A stretch of DNA of 5,275 nt from Desulfonatronospira sp. (GCA_003563255.1 PWSL01000407.1:1-5275); one strand, 5' to 3'; shown: positions 1 to 5,249, counted from the first letter of the stretch. Notes: generated by a model not told the origin, from the sequence alone. Program-made: numbers and translations.

Positions 1-67
1 GCTTTGCGGTATGGCCTGGGAAAAATTATGCTCCAGCGTGATTTTTACCTGGTCTACCCCGCAAAGC
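1..67. repeat. Long imperfect inverted repeat / hairpin
   Basis: GCTTTGCGG (1-9) is perfectly complementary to CCGCAAAGC (59-67). Pairing continues inward: 10-11 with 55-56, 13-16 with 51-54 (one G-T), 18-19 with 48-49, and AAAAAT (21-26) with ATTTTT (41-46). That leaves a 14-nt loop at 27-40. About 23 pairs form, interrupted by two mismatches and two small bulges. The length is well beyond chance expectation. It could be a terminator-like structure after an upstream gene, a mobile palindromic element, or structure in a coding tail. There is no T-run directly after the stem, so a simple intrinsic terminator is not the best reading. Confidence 0.6.
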
Positions 68-102
68 TTGATTTTCTTACCTTGGCGTACTTGGCGCCTT
101 GA
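1..102 (+). CDS. Possible 3' end of an upstream gene (partial, unrecognised)
   Basis: Frame 1 is open from the left edge to a TGA at 100-102, giving 33 residues that include the segments KIMLQRDFYLVYPAKLDF and a hydrophobic tail ending LAYLAP. The composition looks protein-like, and the strand is that of the next gene, whose start lies 63 nt further on. Two observations weaken the call. The same bases form a long imperfect hairpin (1-67), and the last seven or so codons lie inside a dispersed repeat (81-117), so the true gene may end earlier or outside the window. Frame 2 is also open, to a TGA at 167-169 that overlaps the next ATG, but its product is rich in Trp, Ser and Arg and less convincing. 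No family is recognised. Confidence 0.3.
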   Translation, partial: ALRYGLGKIMLQRDFYLVYPAKLDFLTLAYLAP

Positions 103-117
103 GCGAAGCGGGCGGTT
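81..117 (+). repeat. Dispersed intergenic repeat, left copy (modules A and B)
   Basis: Module A, CTTGGCGTACTTGGCGCCTT (81-100), matches 4713-4732 at 16 of 20 positions. Module B, AGCGAAG followed directly by CGGGCG (102-114), recurs at 5053-5074 with 9 extra bases in the middle. AGCGGGCGGTT (107-117) occurs as an exact inverted copy at 4590-4600. All copies lie outside the three clear genes, as expected for a small non-coding repeat family. From memory, similar TTGGCGCCTTG-type repeats occur between genes in several proteobacteria, but I cannot name a family. Confidence 0.55.
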
Positions 118-165
118 AACAAAGTCTTTCACCAAAAACCAATCAACCAAGCAACAGGCCATGGA

Positions 166-1170
166 ATGAACCCAAAGGAAAGAGTTCTCGTCACCGGCGC
201 CACAGGCTTACTCGGCCGCAGGACAGTCGAGATGCTCATTGACCAGGGTTTCAGCGTCCGCGCCCTGGTCCGCACACCCTCCAAAATCGGCAACCTGGCC
301 AATCTCGGCGCGGAAATAGCCCAAGGCGACGTAACCAACCCTGACTCCCTCAAACCAGCCTTTAAAGATATCGGCTACGTCATCCACGCCGCTGCTGATA
401 CCAGTGGCACAATAGAAGGCGCCCGCCATGTGACCATTGAGGGCACCCGCAACATCCTTGACCTCTGCGCCTCCCACCAGATCAAAAAACTTGTCTACAT
501 CAGCTCTTGCTCGGTTTACGGTTCAGCTGATTACAAAGACGGCCAGGTCGTTGATGAAAACTCTCCCCTGGAGCGTTTCCCGGAACGCAGAGGCATCTAT
601 TCCTGGGCCAAGCTGGAAGCGGAAAAGATCGTCCTGGATTGCATGAATCAGGACAAAGTGCCTGCGGTCTGCCTGCGTCCGGGGACGATCTATGGACCCG
701 GCGGCGAGAATTTCTCGCCCATGCTGGGTTTCAGTTTCAAAAACAAAGTCTTTATCATAATCAATAGGAAAGGGTTCATCCTTCCCCTGGTCTACGTGGA
801 CAACCTGGTCCAGGCTATCCTTGCGGCCCTGGTCCAGGATAAGAGCACAGGTCAGGTGTACAATGTAGTTGATCCGCAGCAGATCAGCAAAAAAGAGTAT
901 ATGGACACCTTTATCCGCAAACTGTATCCAGACGTCTGGTTTGTCTATGTGCCCTATGTTTTTCTGTCCGCAGCCACGGCCTTGCAGGAAATGCTCTTCA
1001 AGGCCTTGCGACGAAACCCCGTCCTGACCAGATACCGGCTCATCTCCTCGCAAAAATCCCTGATCTACGATTCTTCAAAGATTAAGAGCCATCTGGGTTG
1101 GTATAATACTTTTTCTTTTAAAGTGGCAATCCAGGACATAGTCAAACATAAAAAGCATGACTATTCGTAA
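166..1170 (+). CDS. NAD(P)-dependent epimerase/dehydratase (extended SDR)
   Basis: The 334-residue cytoplasmic oxidoreductase belongs to the extended short-chain dehydrogenase/reductase superfamily (NDP-sugar epimerases, dehydratases, 3-beta-HSD-like enzymes). Visible marks are the Rossmann glycine motif TGATGLLG (residues 10-17, GxxGxxG), the adenine-pocket GDV at 54-56, HAAAD at 74-78, the SSCSVYG strand at 113-119 (active-site Ser), the catalytic pair Tyr145-Lys149 in YSWAK, and LRPGTIYGPG at 170-179. PLVYVDNLVQAI (about 208-219) is the usual substrate-domain segment. Length is normal for the family. Arg36 after the second strand leaves NAD versus NADP open. ATG 166 is the first in-frame start after the TGA at 100-102; AGG at 156-158 is a weak Shine-Dalgarno site with 7-nt spacing. 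The exact substrate cannot be read. The C-terminal part (YDSSKIKSHLGW) resembles 3-beta-HSD or hopanoid/sugar epimerase-like members. The last 80 bases become AT-rich. Confidence 0.94.
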   Translation: MNPKERVLVTGATGLLGRRTVEMLIDQGFSVRALVRTPSKIGNLANLGAEIAQGDVTNPDSLKPAFKDIGYVIHAAADTSGTIEGARHVTIEGTRNILDLCASHQIKKLVYISSCSVYGSADYKDGQVVDENSPLERFPERRGIYSWAKLEAEKIVLDCMNQDKVPAVCLRPGTIYGPGGENFSPMLGFSFKNKVFIIINRKGFILPLVYVDNLVQAILAALVQDKSTGQVYNVVDPQQISKKEYMDTFIRKLYPDVWFVYVPYVFLSAATALQEMLFKALRRNPVLTRYRLISSQKSLIYDSSKIKSHLGWYNTFSFKVAIQDIVKHKKHDYS

Positions 1171-1356
1171 AATTACTCTTGAATTTATTGTCTACAATTG
1201 AAGAATTACAATGCTTGCTATTTTCGCTTGTGTTATGTATCATAAAGTTTTAATTGATAAAATTATTTTTTGACAATTTATTAAATGTGTTCATTTGATT
1301 TACAGGATCAGGTATTAAAAACTTTAGATCTATATAAAACGCTCCTTAACAGATAC

Positions 1357-1372
1357 TGGCACTGAACTTGTT
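1357..1372 (+). promoter_or_regulatory. Sigma-54-like promoter upstream of the DUF362 gene
   Basis: TGGCAC-TGAAC-TTGTT has a perfect -24 half (TGGCAC) and TTGTT against the TTGCW consensus at -12, so the normally near-invariant GC is GT here. Spacing between the GG and the -12 dinucleotide is the required 10 nt. Transcription would begin near 1384, leaving a leader of about 180 nt before the DUF362 ATG. The site shares GGCACTGAA with the right-edge sigma-54 candidate. If real, transcription needs RpoN and an enhancer-binding protein. The -12 deviation lowers confidence. Confidence 0.38.
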
Positions 1373-1426
1373 ATCTCTGAGTCACTGTGCTCTATGTCTC
1401 ACCGTCATTCTTAACTGACACAGACA

Positions 1427-1549
1427 ATGATACAAGCACTTCACGGACTCGGAATAAAGATAAACTGGATTGAATGCTGGAACAAACAGCAGCTGGAATA
1501 TCTTTTCCAAAAAACTGTATATATTACAAAACGTCTCAGATTGAGTTAA
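1427..1549 (+). CDS. Doubtful small ORF in the leader of the DUF362 gene
   Basis: This ATG-to-TAA ORF encodes 40 residues, beginning MIQALHGLGIKINWIECWN and ending in a basic stretch (TKRLRLS). It stops 16 nt before the DUF362 start, on the same strand, and lies downstream of the sigma-54-like site. There is no recognisable Shine-Dalgarno sequence before the ATG, and no family is recognised. It could be a leader peptide, a remnant of a decayed gene, or chance in AT-rich DNA. Chance or remnant is the most likely reading. Confidence 0.2.
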   Translation: MIQALHGLGIKINWIECWNKQQLEYLFQKTVYITKRLRLS

Positions 1550-1565
1550 TGTTGAGGTTTAATCA

Positions 1566-2900
1566 ATGCATGTATATATTGAAAAATCTGAAAAATATGA
1601 TAAAAAATTAGTTGATAGAGTAATTACTTCTTGGGAAAAAGTGCTTTCAAAAAACATTTATCCGGGAGATGTAGTCGTTCTAAAGCCAAATTGGATCTCA
1701 GAATCACATATTCATAAAAAAGATGAGTGGGAACATGTGGTTACCCATCCTTTGATTATAGAATCGGTATTAGAACTGGTTCTAAAGATTTTAAGAGGAA
1801 AAGGTAAAATTATTATTACAGACGGTCCAGAAACATGTGCAAGCTGGAACAAATTGATGGAAATAATGAATCCTGCAAAATGGATCAATATGGGAAGAAA
1901 GGCTGGCGTAGATGTCTCAGTCATGGATCTTCGAGATGATGAATGGGTTAAAAAAGGAGAAATGATAGTCCAAAGAAAAAAATTGCAGGGTGATCCTCTT
2001 GGTTCTGTAATTTGTAATTTGGCTGAAAAAAGTGAATTTGTTGGTAAGAATGCAGGAAAATATGGTTTTTTCGGAGCTGATTATAACCAGAAGGAAACCA
2101 ATGAGGCACACTCACTTGGTAATCATTTTTATAAGGTTTCGAGATCAGTGCTGGAGGCTGATGTTTTCATAAACCTGCCTAAATTGAAGGCACATAAAAA
2201 GGCTGGCATTACCTGCTCGTTAAAAAATTTAGTCGGAATTAACACATATAAAAACTGGTTGCCGCATCATACATGTGGTACACCTTCAGAAGAAGGCGAT
2301 CAATTTCCTGAAAAAAGTTTCAGATCCTTATCTGAAGGATCTTGTACTAGAGTAATATATGATTACCTCGCAACAAGGCCTCAGGCTGCAAAATATTTTA
2401 TTCCAATCAGGAAAATAGGTAAATTCGTTTTTGGCGATACAGATAATACGATTCGCAGTGGAAGCTGGCATGGCAATGATACTCTTTGGAGGATGGTGCT
2501 GGATCTGAATAAAATTTTATTTTATGCCAATGTCAATGGAGAGCTCCGTAAAGATTTTCCCGGAAATAAAAAAAGATATTTCAGCATTGTAGATGCAGTG
2601 GTTTCCGGTGAAGGTAATGGTCCGCTTGCGCCTGAGAAAAAAAATACAGGGTTAATTGTACTGGGAAGTGATCCAGTATCTGTAGATGCTGCCTGTGCTA
2701 AACTTATGGGCTTTAGTTGGGAAAAAATACCTGTAATTAAAAATGCATTTGCAATCCAATCGTACCCCTTTTCTCCAGATAATTATGAAGATATTCATAT
2801 TAAATCATCAATTGAAGAGTTTAACAAACCGTTAACAAGAATATCTAAAAATTTTTCATTTAAGCCGCCCCTTGGGTGGAAAGATTATATTGAATTGTAA
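1566..2900 (+). CDS. DUF362 domain-containing protein
   Basis: The 444-residue protein matches the DUF362 family, whose biochemical role is not established. Motifs in order: VVLKPNW (37-43), VTHPLII (59-65), DGP (86-88), the signature FINLPKLKAHKKAG followed by SLKNLVG (201-224), PHH (233-235), DAVVSGEGNGPL (343-354) and SDPVSVDAACAKLMG (368-382). The last is the usual C-terminal DUF362 block. Many relatives carry a ferredoxin-like CxxCxxCxxxCP domain; none is present, so this is the cluster-free type. No signal peptide or membrane segment is visible, so it is probably cytoplasmic. GAGG at 1554-1557, 8 nt before the ATG, is a good ribosome binding site and supports this start. The gene is A+T-rich (AAA, AAT and ATA codons) compared with both neighbours, which suggests separate acquisition. 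It converges on the ligase gene. Family assignment is firm; function is unknown. Confidence 0.93.
   Translation: MHVYIEKSEKYDKKLVDRVITSWEKVLSKNIYPGDVVVLKPNWISESHIHKKDEWEHVVTHPLIIESVLELVLKILRGKGKIIITDGPETCASWNKLMEIMNPAKWINMGRKAGVDVSVMDLRDDEWVKKGEMIVQRKKLQGDPLGSVICNLAEKSEFVGKNAGKYGFFGADYNQKETNEAHSLGNHFYKVSRSVLEADVFINLPKLKAHKKAGITCSLKNLVGINTYKNWLPHHTCGTPSEEGDQFPEKSFRSLSEGSCTRVIYDYLATRPQAAKYFIPIRKIGKFVFGDTDNTIRSGSWHGNDTLWRMVLDLNKILFYANVNGELRKDFPGNKKRYFSIVDAVVSGEGNGPLAPEKKNTGLIVLGSDPVSVDAACAKLMGFSWEKIPVIKNAFAIQSYPFSPDNYEDIHIKSSIEEFNKPLTRISKNFSFKPPLGWKDYIEL
2321..2342. repeat. Perfect 8-bp hairpin inside the DUF362 gene
   Basis: AGATCCTT (2322-2329) and AAGGATCT (2335-2342) form a perfect stem with a 5-nt loop. 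A second, mutually exclusive stem, CAGAT (2321-2325) with ATCTG (2330-2334), uses the same loop bases. It lies at about residues 252-259 (RSLSEGS). No T-run follows, so it is not a terminator. It may be chance or an mRNA structure. Confidence 0.4.
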
Positions 2901-3089
2901 GTTAAGTCTGAGAAAGTCGTTTTGTCGCACGAAGTTTGTAACAAGAGTCAGGGTAAGGATCAGTAAATCAAAAGAATTTAATCTTTTTTGCTGGAAACTC
3001 TTTGAAATTCAATGGGAATTTTATGGTTGTCATGGGAGAAAATGAAAATCAGCTCCTTCTGGTGAAATTTTTAAGGTTAATTCCTGAGT

Positions 3090-4484
3090 TTATAAAGGCA
3101 GGGGAACCTTGGAGATCACCCATCTGAATTTACCTGCTTTAGTTCGGGGAATATTTTCGACGAACTCAAGCTCTATGCGCATTGATAGACCGACCCGTTG
3201 GCTCAGTGCGGCAATTAGGTGCGCAGAATCTTTCTCTGTGTAATCCTCTCGTGGGACGATCTTTATGCGCAAAAGATCGATCTTCTCCTGTATTATCTGA
3301 GACTCCTGAACTGCATCCAGAGGTTTGAAAGGGTGGGTCAACACTGATGAAGAGATAAGTTTGCCCTCTGGTGTGACCACGATATCCTCGTCTTTGGTTG
3401 TCACGCCTGTAAAGCGCGGCATATGCCGTCCGCAGTTGCATTGTTCGGTATTGATTGCCGTGACGTCTGAAGTCTTGTATCGAATAAAGGGCATCCCGAA
3501 GTTGAGTAGACTTGTGCCCACCAAGTATCCTTCCTTGCCCGGTTCCACCGGATTTCCATCGTTGTCGATGGTTTCATTTAGCGCAAACTCGAAACTCAGG
3601 TGGTATTCGTGAGCTTCAGGGCAGTGACCGGCAAAGGCTACCCTTTCTGCCATACCGTAAAAATCGAACACCGGGGCTTGAAAATGTTCCTCTATAAGCT
3701 CTCGCTGAAGTGGTAGCAGGGTCTCGGATGATGTGAATACTGCCTTAACCGGAAACTTTTGCCCAATTTTTTTTAGATAACGGGCAAGGATGTAGACTGT
3801 TGATGGATAACCTTCGATGCCTGCCGGTCGGTACTGGTTAAGTTTTTTGAAGAAATGGGTCAGGTATTCTTCACTCAGATGGAATGAGGACATCCAGAGC
3901 ATATTGTGGATTCGATCATGCTGCCAAAAAGGGGGGGTTGTTTTATTGGTCGGGACTATTGTTCGACCCAGTAAAAGAGCGATGCCGTCGCCGTATTTTA
4001 CCCCACCCCAAAGCTTCTGCCGCCAGTCAACAGCATTATTGTAGACGCATGTCTGTTTGTCCCAGTAGCAGGAGAGGGGAGAACCAGTTGTTCCTGACGT
4101 ATGGCCGTGGATGAGTTTGCTTTTGGGATACTTTGAGCTTATAAGCTCCTCTCCTGCAGTCCTGACGTCTTCGCAGGTGAGAACCGGCAGTTTCGATATA
4201 TCCTCAAGATCTTTTATTTCCTCCGGCCGCACGCCATGTTCAGCAAAGCGTTTGCCATAAAACGGGACTGTATCATAGGCATGTTTAATCAGAGCCTGGA
4301 GGCGTTCCAGCTGGTACTGGTGTATCTGGTCCGGAGAGTACCACTGGGTTTTTTTAAGCTCTTCAAGCGCCCGGGCAAAAGGCCTGCCGTAGCGCTCCCG
4401 GTGGATACCCAGTGCATACAGGTTAAGTAGAACACTCTGCACCCCGTATGGGGCCTTATTATAGAGGGATTGCAGTCTGCCCAT
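3090..4484 (-). CDS. Phenylacetate-CoA ligase / CapK-like AMP-forming ligase
   Basis: The 464-residue protein is of the PaaK/CapK branch of the adenylate-forming superfamily. It would activate a carboxylic acid as acyl-AMP and pass it to CoA or another acceptor in the cytoplasm. Visible marks: HAYDTVPFYGKRF (68-80), LPVLTCEDVR (99-108), the ATP phosphate loop HTSGTTGSPL (128-137), IEGYPSTVY (223-231), FTSSETL (250-256), the adenine/catalytic motif FDFYGMAER (273-281), MPFIRYKTSD (331-340, Asp340 for ribose binding, with Ser where many have Gly), CNCGR (349-353) and IPRTKAGKFR (445-454, Lys452 the likely catalytic lysine). HCP (287-289) with Cys349 and Cys351 could form a metal site (inference). 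It is slightly longer than classical PaaK, as CapK-like members often are, and no phenylacetate-catabolism genes are adjacent, so the substrate is open. AGGA at 4492-4495, 7 nt before the ATG, supports the start. Confidence 0.93.
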   Translation of the reverse strand: MGRLQSLYNKAPYGVQSVLLNLYALGIHRERYGRPFARALEELKKTQWYSPDQIHQYQLERLQALIKHAYDTVPFYGKRFAEHGVRPEEIKDLEDISKLPVLTCEDVRTAGEELISSKYPKSKLIHGHTSGTTGSPLSCYWDKQTCVYNNAVDWRQKLWGGVKYGDGIALLLGRTIVPTNKTTPPFWQHDRIHNMLWMSSFHLSEEYLTHFFKKLNQYRPAGIEGYPSTVYILARYLKKIGQKFPVKAVFTSSETLLPLQRELIEEHFQAPVFDFYGMAERVAFAGHCPEAHEYHLSFEFALNETIDNDGNPVEPGKEGYLVGTSLLNFGMPFIRYKTSDVTAINTEQCNCGRHMPRFTGVTTKDEDIVVTPEGKLISSSVLTHPFKPLDAVQESQIIQEKIDLLRIKIVPREDYTEKDSAHLIAALSQRVGLSMRIELEFVENIPRTKAGKFRWVISKVPLPL

Positions 4485-4511
4485 GTTTAGATCCTGTAAC
4501 AGTTTTTAATA

Positions 4512-4540
4512 AAGATATCAAGCAGTTGGTTATCTATCAA
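4512..4540 (-). promoter_or_regulatory. Sigma-70-type promoter of the ligase gene
   Basis: On the minus strand, TTGATA (4540-4535; 5 of 6 to TTGACA) is followed by exactly 17 nt and TATCTT (4517-4512; 4 of 6 to TATAAT). Transcription would start near 4505, giving a short leader of about 20 nt with the AGGA ribosome binding site. Position and spacing fit well, so the ligase is probably transcribed on its own. Confidence 0.5.
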
Positions 4541-4554
4541 AAATGGTTCTAAGT

Positions 4555-4573
4555 CGGGCTGTGCCCGCAGCCC
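4555..4573. repeat. GC-rich hairpin with two alternative folds
   Basis: GGGCTG (4556-4561) pairs with CAGCCC (4568-4573) around a 6-nt loop. Alternatively CGGGC (4555-4559) pairs with GCCCG (4563-4567) around a 3-nt loop; the two stems exclude each other. It lies just upstream of the ligase promoter and could act on a transcript reading through or bind a protein. No T-run follows on either strand. Confidence 0.5.
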
Positions 4574-4589
4574 AAACAAAATATCATTG

Positions 4590-4600
4590 AACCGCCCGCT
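4590..4600 (-). repeat. Inverted copy of dispersed repeat module B
   Basis: AACCGCCCGCT is the exact reverse complement of AGCGGGCGGTT at 107-117. The two copies flank all three complete genes in opposite orientation. Eleven bases alone could be chance, but the neighbouring module A copy at 4713-4732 and the module B copy at 5053-5074 support one repeat family. Confidence 0.45.
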
Positions 4601-4611
4601 AGAAGATCTAT

Positions 4612-4657
4612 CCAGTTGAATACGGCTTTGCCGTAGACCGAAAATCTATTCAACCGG
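4612..4657. repeat. Imperfect inverted repeat with an inner hairpin
   Basis: CC-A-GTTGAATA (4612-4622) pairs with TATTCAAC-C-GG (4647-4657), giving 10 of 11 pairs. Inside it, TACGGC (4621-4626) and GCCGTA (4630-4635) form a tight stem with a TTT loop, sharing two bases with the outer stem. The arrangement looks like a small structured element or a remnant of a palindromic repeat. No function can be assigned. Confidence 0.5.
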
Positions 4658-4712
4658 GCGAGCTCAAGACTCAAAGGTCGCAAAGGAATCAACCTCTGCT
4701 TAGCCTCTTAAA

Positions 4713-4732
4713 CTTTGTGTACTTGGTGCCTG
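4713..4732 (+). repeat. Dispersed repeat module A, second copy
   Basis: CTTTGTGTACTTGGTGCCTG matches 81-100 at 16 of 20 positions. Three of the four differences put T where the left copy has C or G (positions 4, 6 and 15 of the alignment); the fourth is a final T-to-G. It immediately precedes the tandem repeat block. Confidence 0.5.
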
Positions 4733-4733
4733 G

Positions 4734-4788
4734 CCTGCCACGCTTCCTGCCACGCTTCCTAGCGTGGTTAGCATGGATAGCGTGGTTC
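4734..4788. repeat. Back-to-back tandem repeat block
   Basis: Two exact 12-bp units, CCTGCCACGCTT (4734-4745 and 4746-4757), are followed by CCTA and three 9-bp units: GCGTGGTTA (4762-4770), GCATGGATA (4771-4779) and GCGTGGTTC (4780-4788). CCACGC in the first array is complementary to GCGTGG in the second. CCACGC (4750-4755) and GCGTGG (4762-4767) form a hairpin, and the outer copies (4738-4743 and 4780-4785) can form a second, nested stem. Such arrays can change copy number by slippage or act as binding arrays. Confidence 0.7.
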
Positions 4789-4928
4789 AATTTTCTTGTT
4801 TTTTCTGACAGGATTTCATGAGTAAGTCCTATATTCCTTTTTGTCTCCGGCATTATTAGAAGATGTTGAAAAATAAGACAACTGATAATTTTTGAGTGGC
4901 ATTTGCTTATCGCTAATAATATTCTTTG

Positions 4929-4962
4929 ACGGCAAAGAAAATTTTATCAAGACTTGTGCCGT
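4929..4962. repeat. Inverted repeat hairpin
   Basis: ACGGCA (4929-4934) pairs with TGCCGT (4957-4962), and AAG/CTT extends the stem past a one-base bulge. The loop is AT-rich, with AAAATTTT at its centre. It is a modest structure of unknown role. Confidence 0.3.
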
Positions 4963-4973
4963 TACCGAAGGTG

Positions 4974-5043
4974 GAGCAAGTTATTCCTATACCCCGGCTC
5001 GGGGAATAGGAATATTGATACTCTCTCTTCTCCCCTCTTGCTC
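4974..5043. repeat. Strong palindrome within a larger stem
   Basis: TATTCCTAT (4982-4990) pairs with ATAGGAATA (5006-5014), and CCCCG (4992-4996) with CGGGG (5000-5004), around a GCT loop. The only mismatch is A-A (4991/5005), so 14 of 15 pairs form. Outside it, GAGCAAG (4974-4980) is complementary to CTTGCTC (5037-5043), which would enclose the hairpin and a pyrimidine-rich arm. No T-run directly follows. It could be a REP-like palindrome, a structured RNA element or an orphan terminator. Confidence 0.6.
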
Positions 5044-5048
5044 AGCGA

Positions 5049-5074
5049 CTCTAGCGAAGTCTTCGCAGCGGGCG
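5049..5074 (+). repeat. Dispersed repeat module B with an inserted palindrome
   Basis: AGCGAAG (5053-5059) and CGGGCG (5069-5074) match the left copy (102-114), where the two halves are adjacent. Here they are separated by TCTTCGCAG. The extra bases create a perfect palindrome, GCGAAG-T-CTTCGC (5054-5066). This suggests duplication or inversion within the repeat. Confidence 0.45.
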
Positions 5075-5192
5075 TGAGACATTTCTTTACTCTTTTTAAC
5101 CCTTAACCCATCTTTCCGCAAAAAAGGCTGATTTGGTGTAATTTTTGGCGAATTTTGTCTTGAGAGTCATGTAACCCATTGAAATTATTGTT

Positions 5193-5225
5193 TGGGTGTC
5201 CACTAAGCCCTAAATGTAGTGCCCA
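5193..5225. promoter_or_regulatory. Bulged inverted repeat upstream of a sigma-54-like promoter
   Basis: TGGG (5193-5196) and CACTA (5201-5205) pair with TAGTG (5217-5221) and CCCA (5222-5225), leaving TGTC as a bulge. It lies about 25 nt upstream of the -24 element at 5250. It might be an operator or activator site; enhancer sites for sigma-54 are usually further upstream, so the role is uncertain. Confidence 0.25.
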
Positions 5226-5249
5226 TAAATTAAAAATTTCTCTTGCACT

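Larger units (their letters stand above)
1171..1565. other. AT-rich intergenic region with promoter-like sites
   Basis: This 395-nt gap separates the epimerase and DUF362 genes, so they are unlikely to form a tight operon. It holds a sigma-54-like site (1357-1372), a perfect TTGACA at 1270-1275 without a convincing -10, a doubtful 40-codon ORF (1427-1549), and a loose inverted repeat (GAGTC 1379-1383 / GACTC 1446-1450, GTGC 1387-1390 / GCAC 1436-1439). No GC-rich stem with a T-run follows the epimerase stop. The shift to A+T-rich sequence begins near 1090, inside the epimerase 3' end, and continues to about 2900. Confidence 0.7.

Noticed and set aside
17..32. GG-N10-GC arrangement resembling a sigma-54 site upstream of the epimerase gene
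   Set aside because: The -24 half is TGGGAA, the match is poor, and the bases are explained by the long palindrome at 1-67.
523..1053. 176-codon minus-strand frame inside the epimerase gene
   Set aside because: It is an antisense shadow of a clearly coding frame with family motifs. The product has no recognisable domain.
1102..1107. Perfect TATAAT near the epimerase 3' end
   Set aside because: It lies inside the coding sequence and no -35-like hexamer is found 16-18 nt upstream.
1285..1365. 26-codon ORF beginning MCSFDLQDQ
   Set aside because: No ribosome binding site, very short, and its stop lies inside the sigma-54-like element. It could be a remnant but cannot be supported.
2970..2989. 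AAAAGA/TCTTTT inverted repeat with a short T-run between the convergent genes
   Set aside because: The stem is only six pairs with one G-C and would be unstable. A bidirectional terminator is possible but not supported; the same holds for AAATTC/GAATTT at 3005-3021.
3023..3127. 34-codon + strand ORF in the gap between the convergent genes
   Set aside because: It overlaps the ligase 3' end on the other strand, has no ribosome binding site and no recognisable family. Chance is likely.
4896..4912. TGGCATTTGCTT resembling both halves of a sigma-54 promoter
   Set aside because: The GG-to-GC distances are wrong (too short or 12 nt), so it cannot be a functional -24/-12 element.
4892..5077. 61-codon frame starting with TTG on the + strand
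   Set aside because: No ribosome binding site or family match, a non-ATG start, and it runs through two palindromes and a dispersed repeat. It is open by chance.
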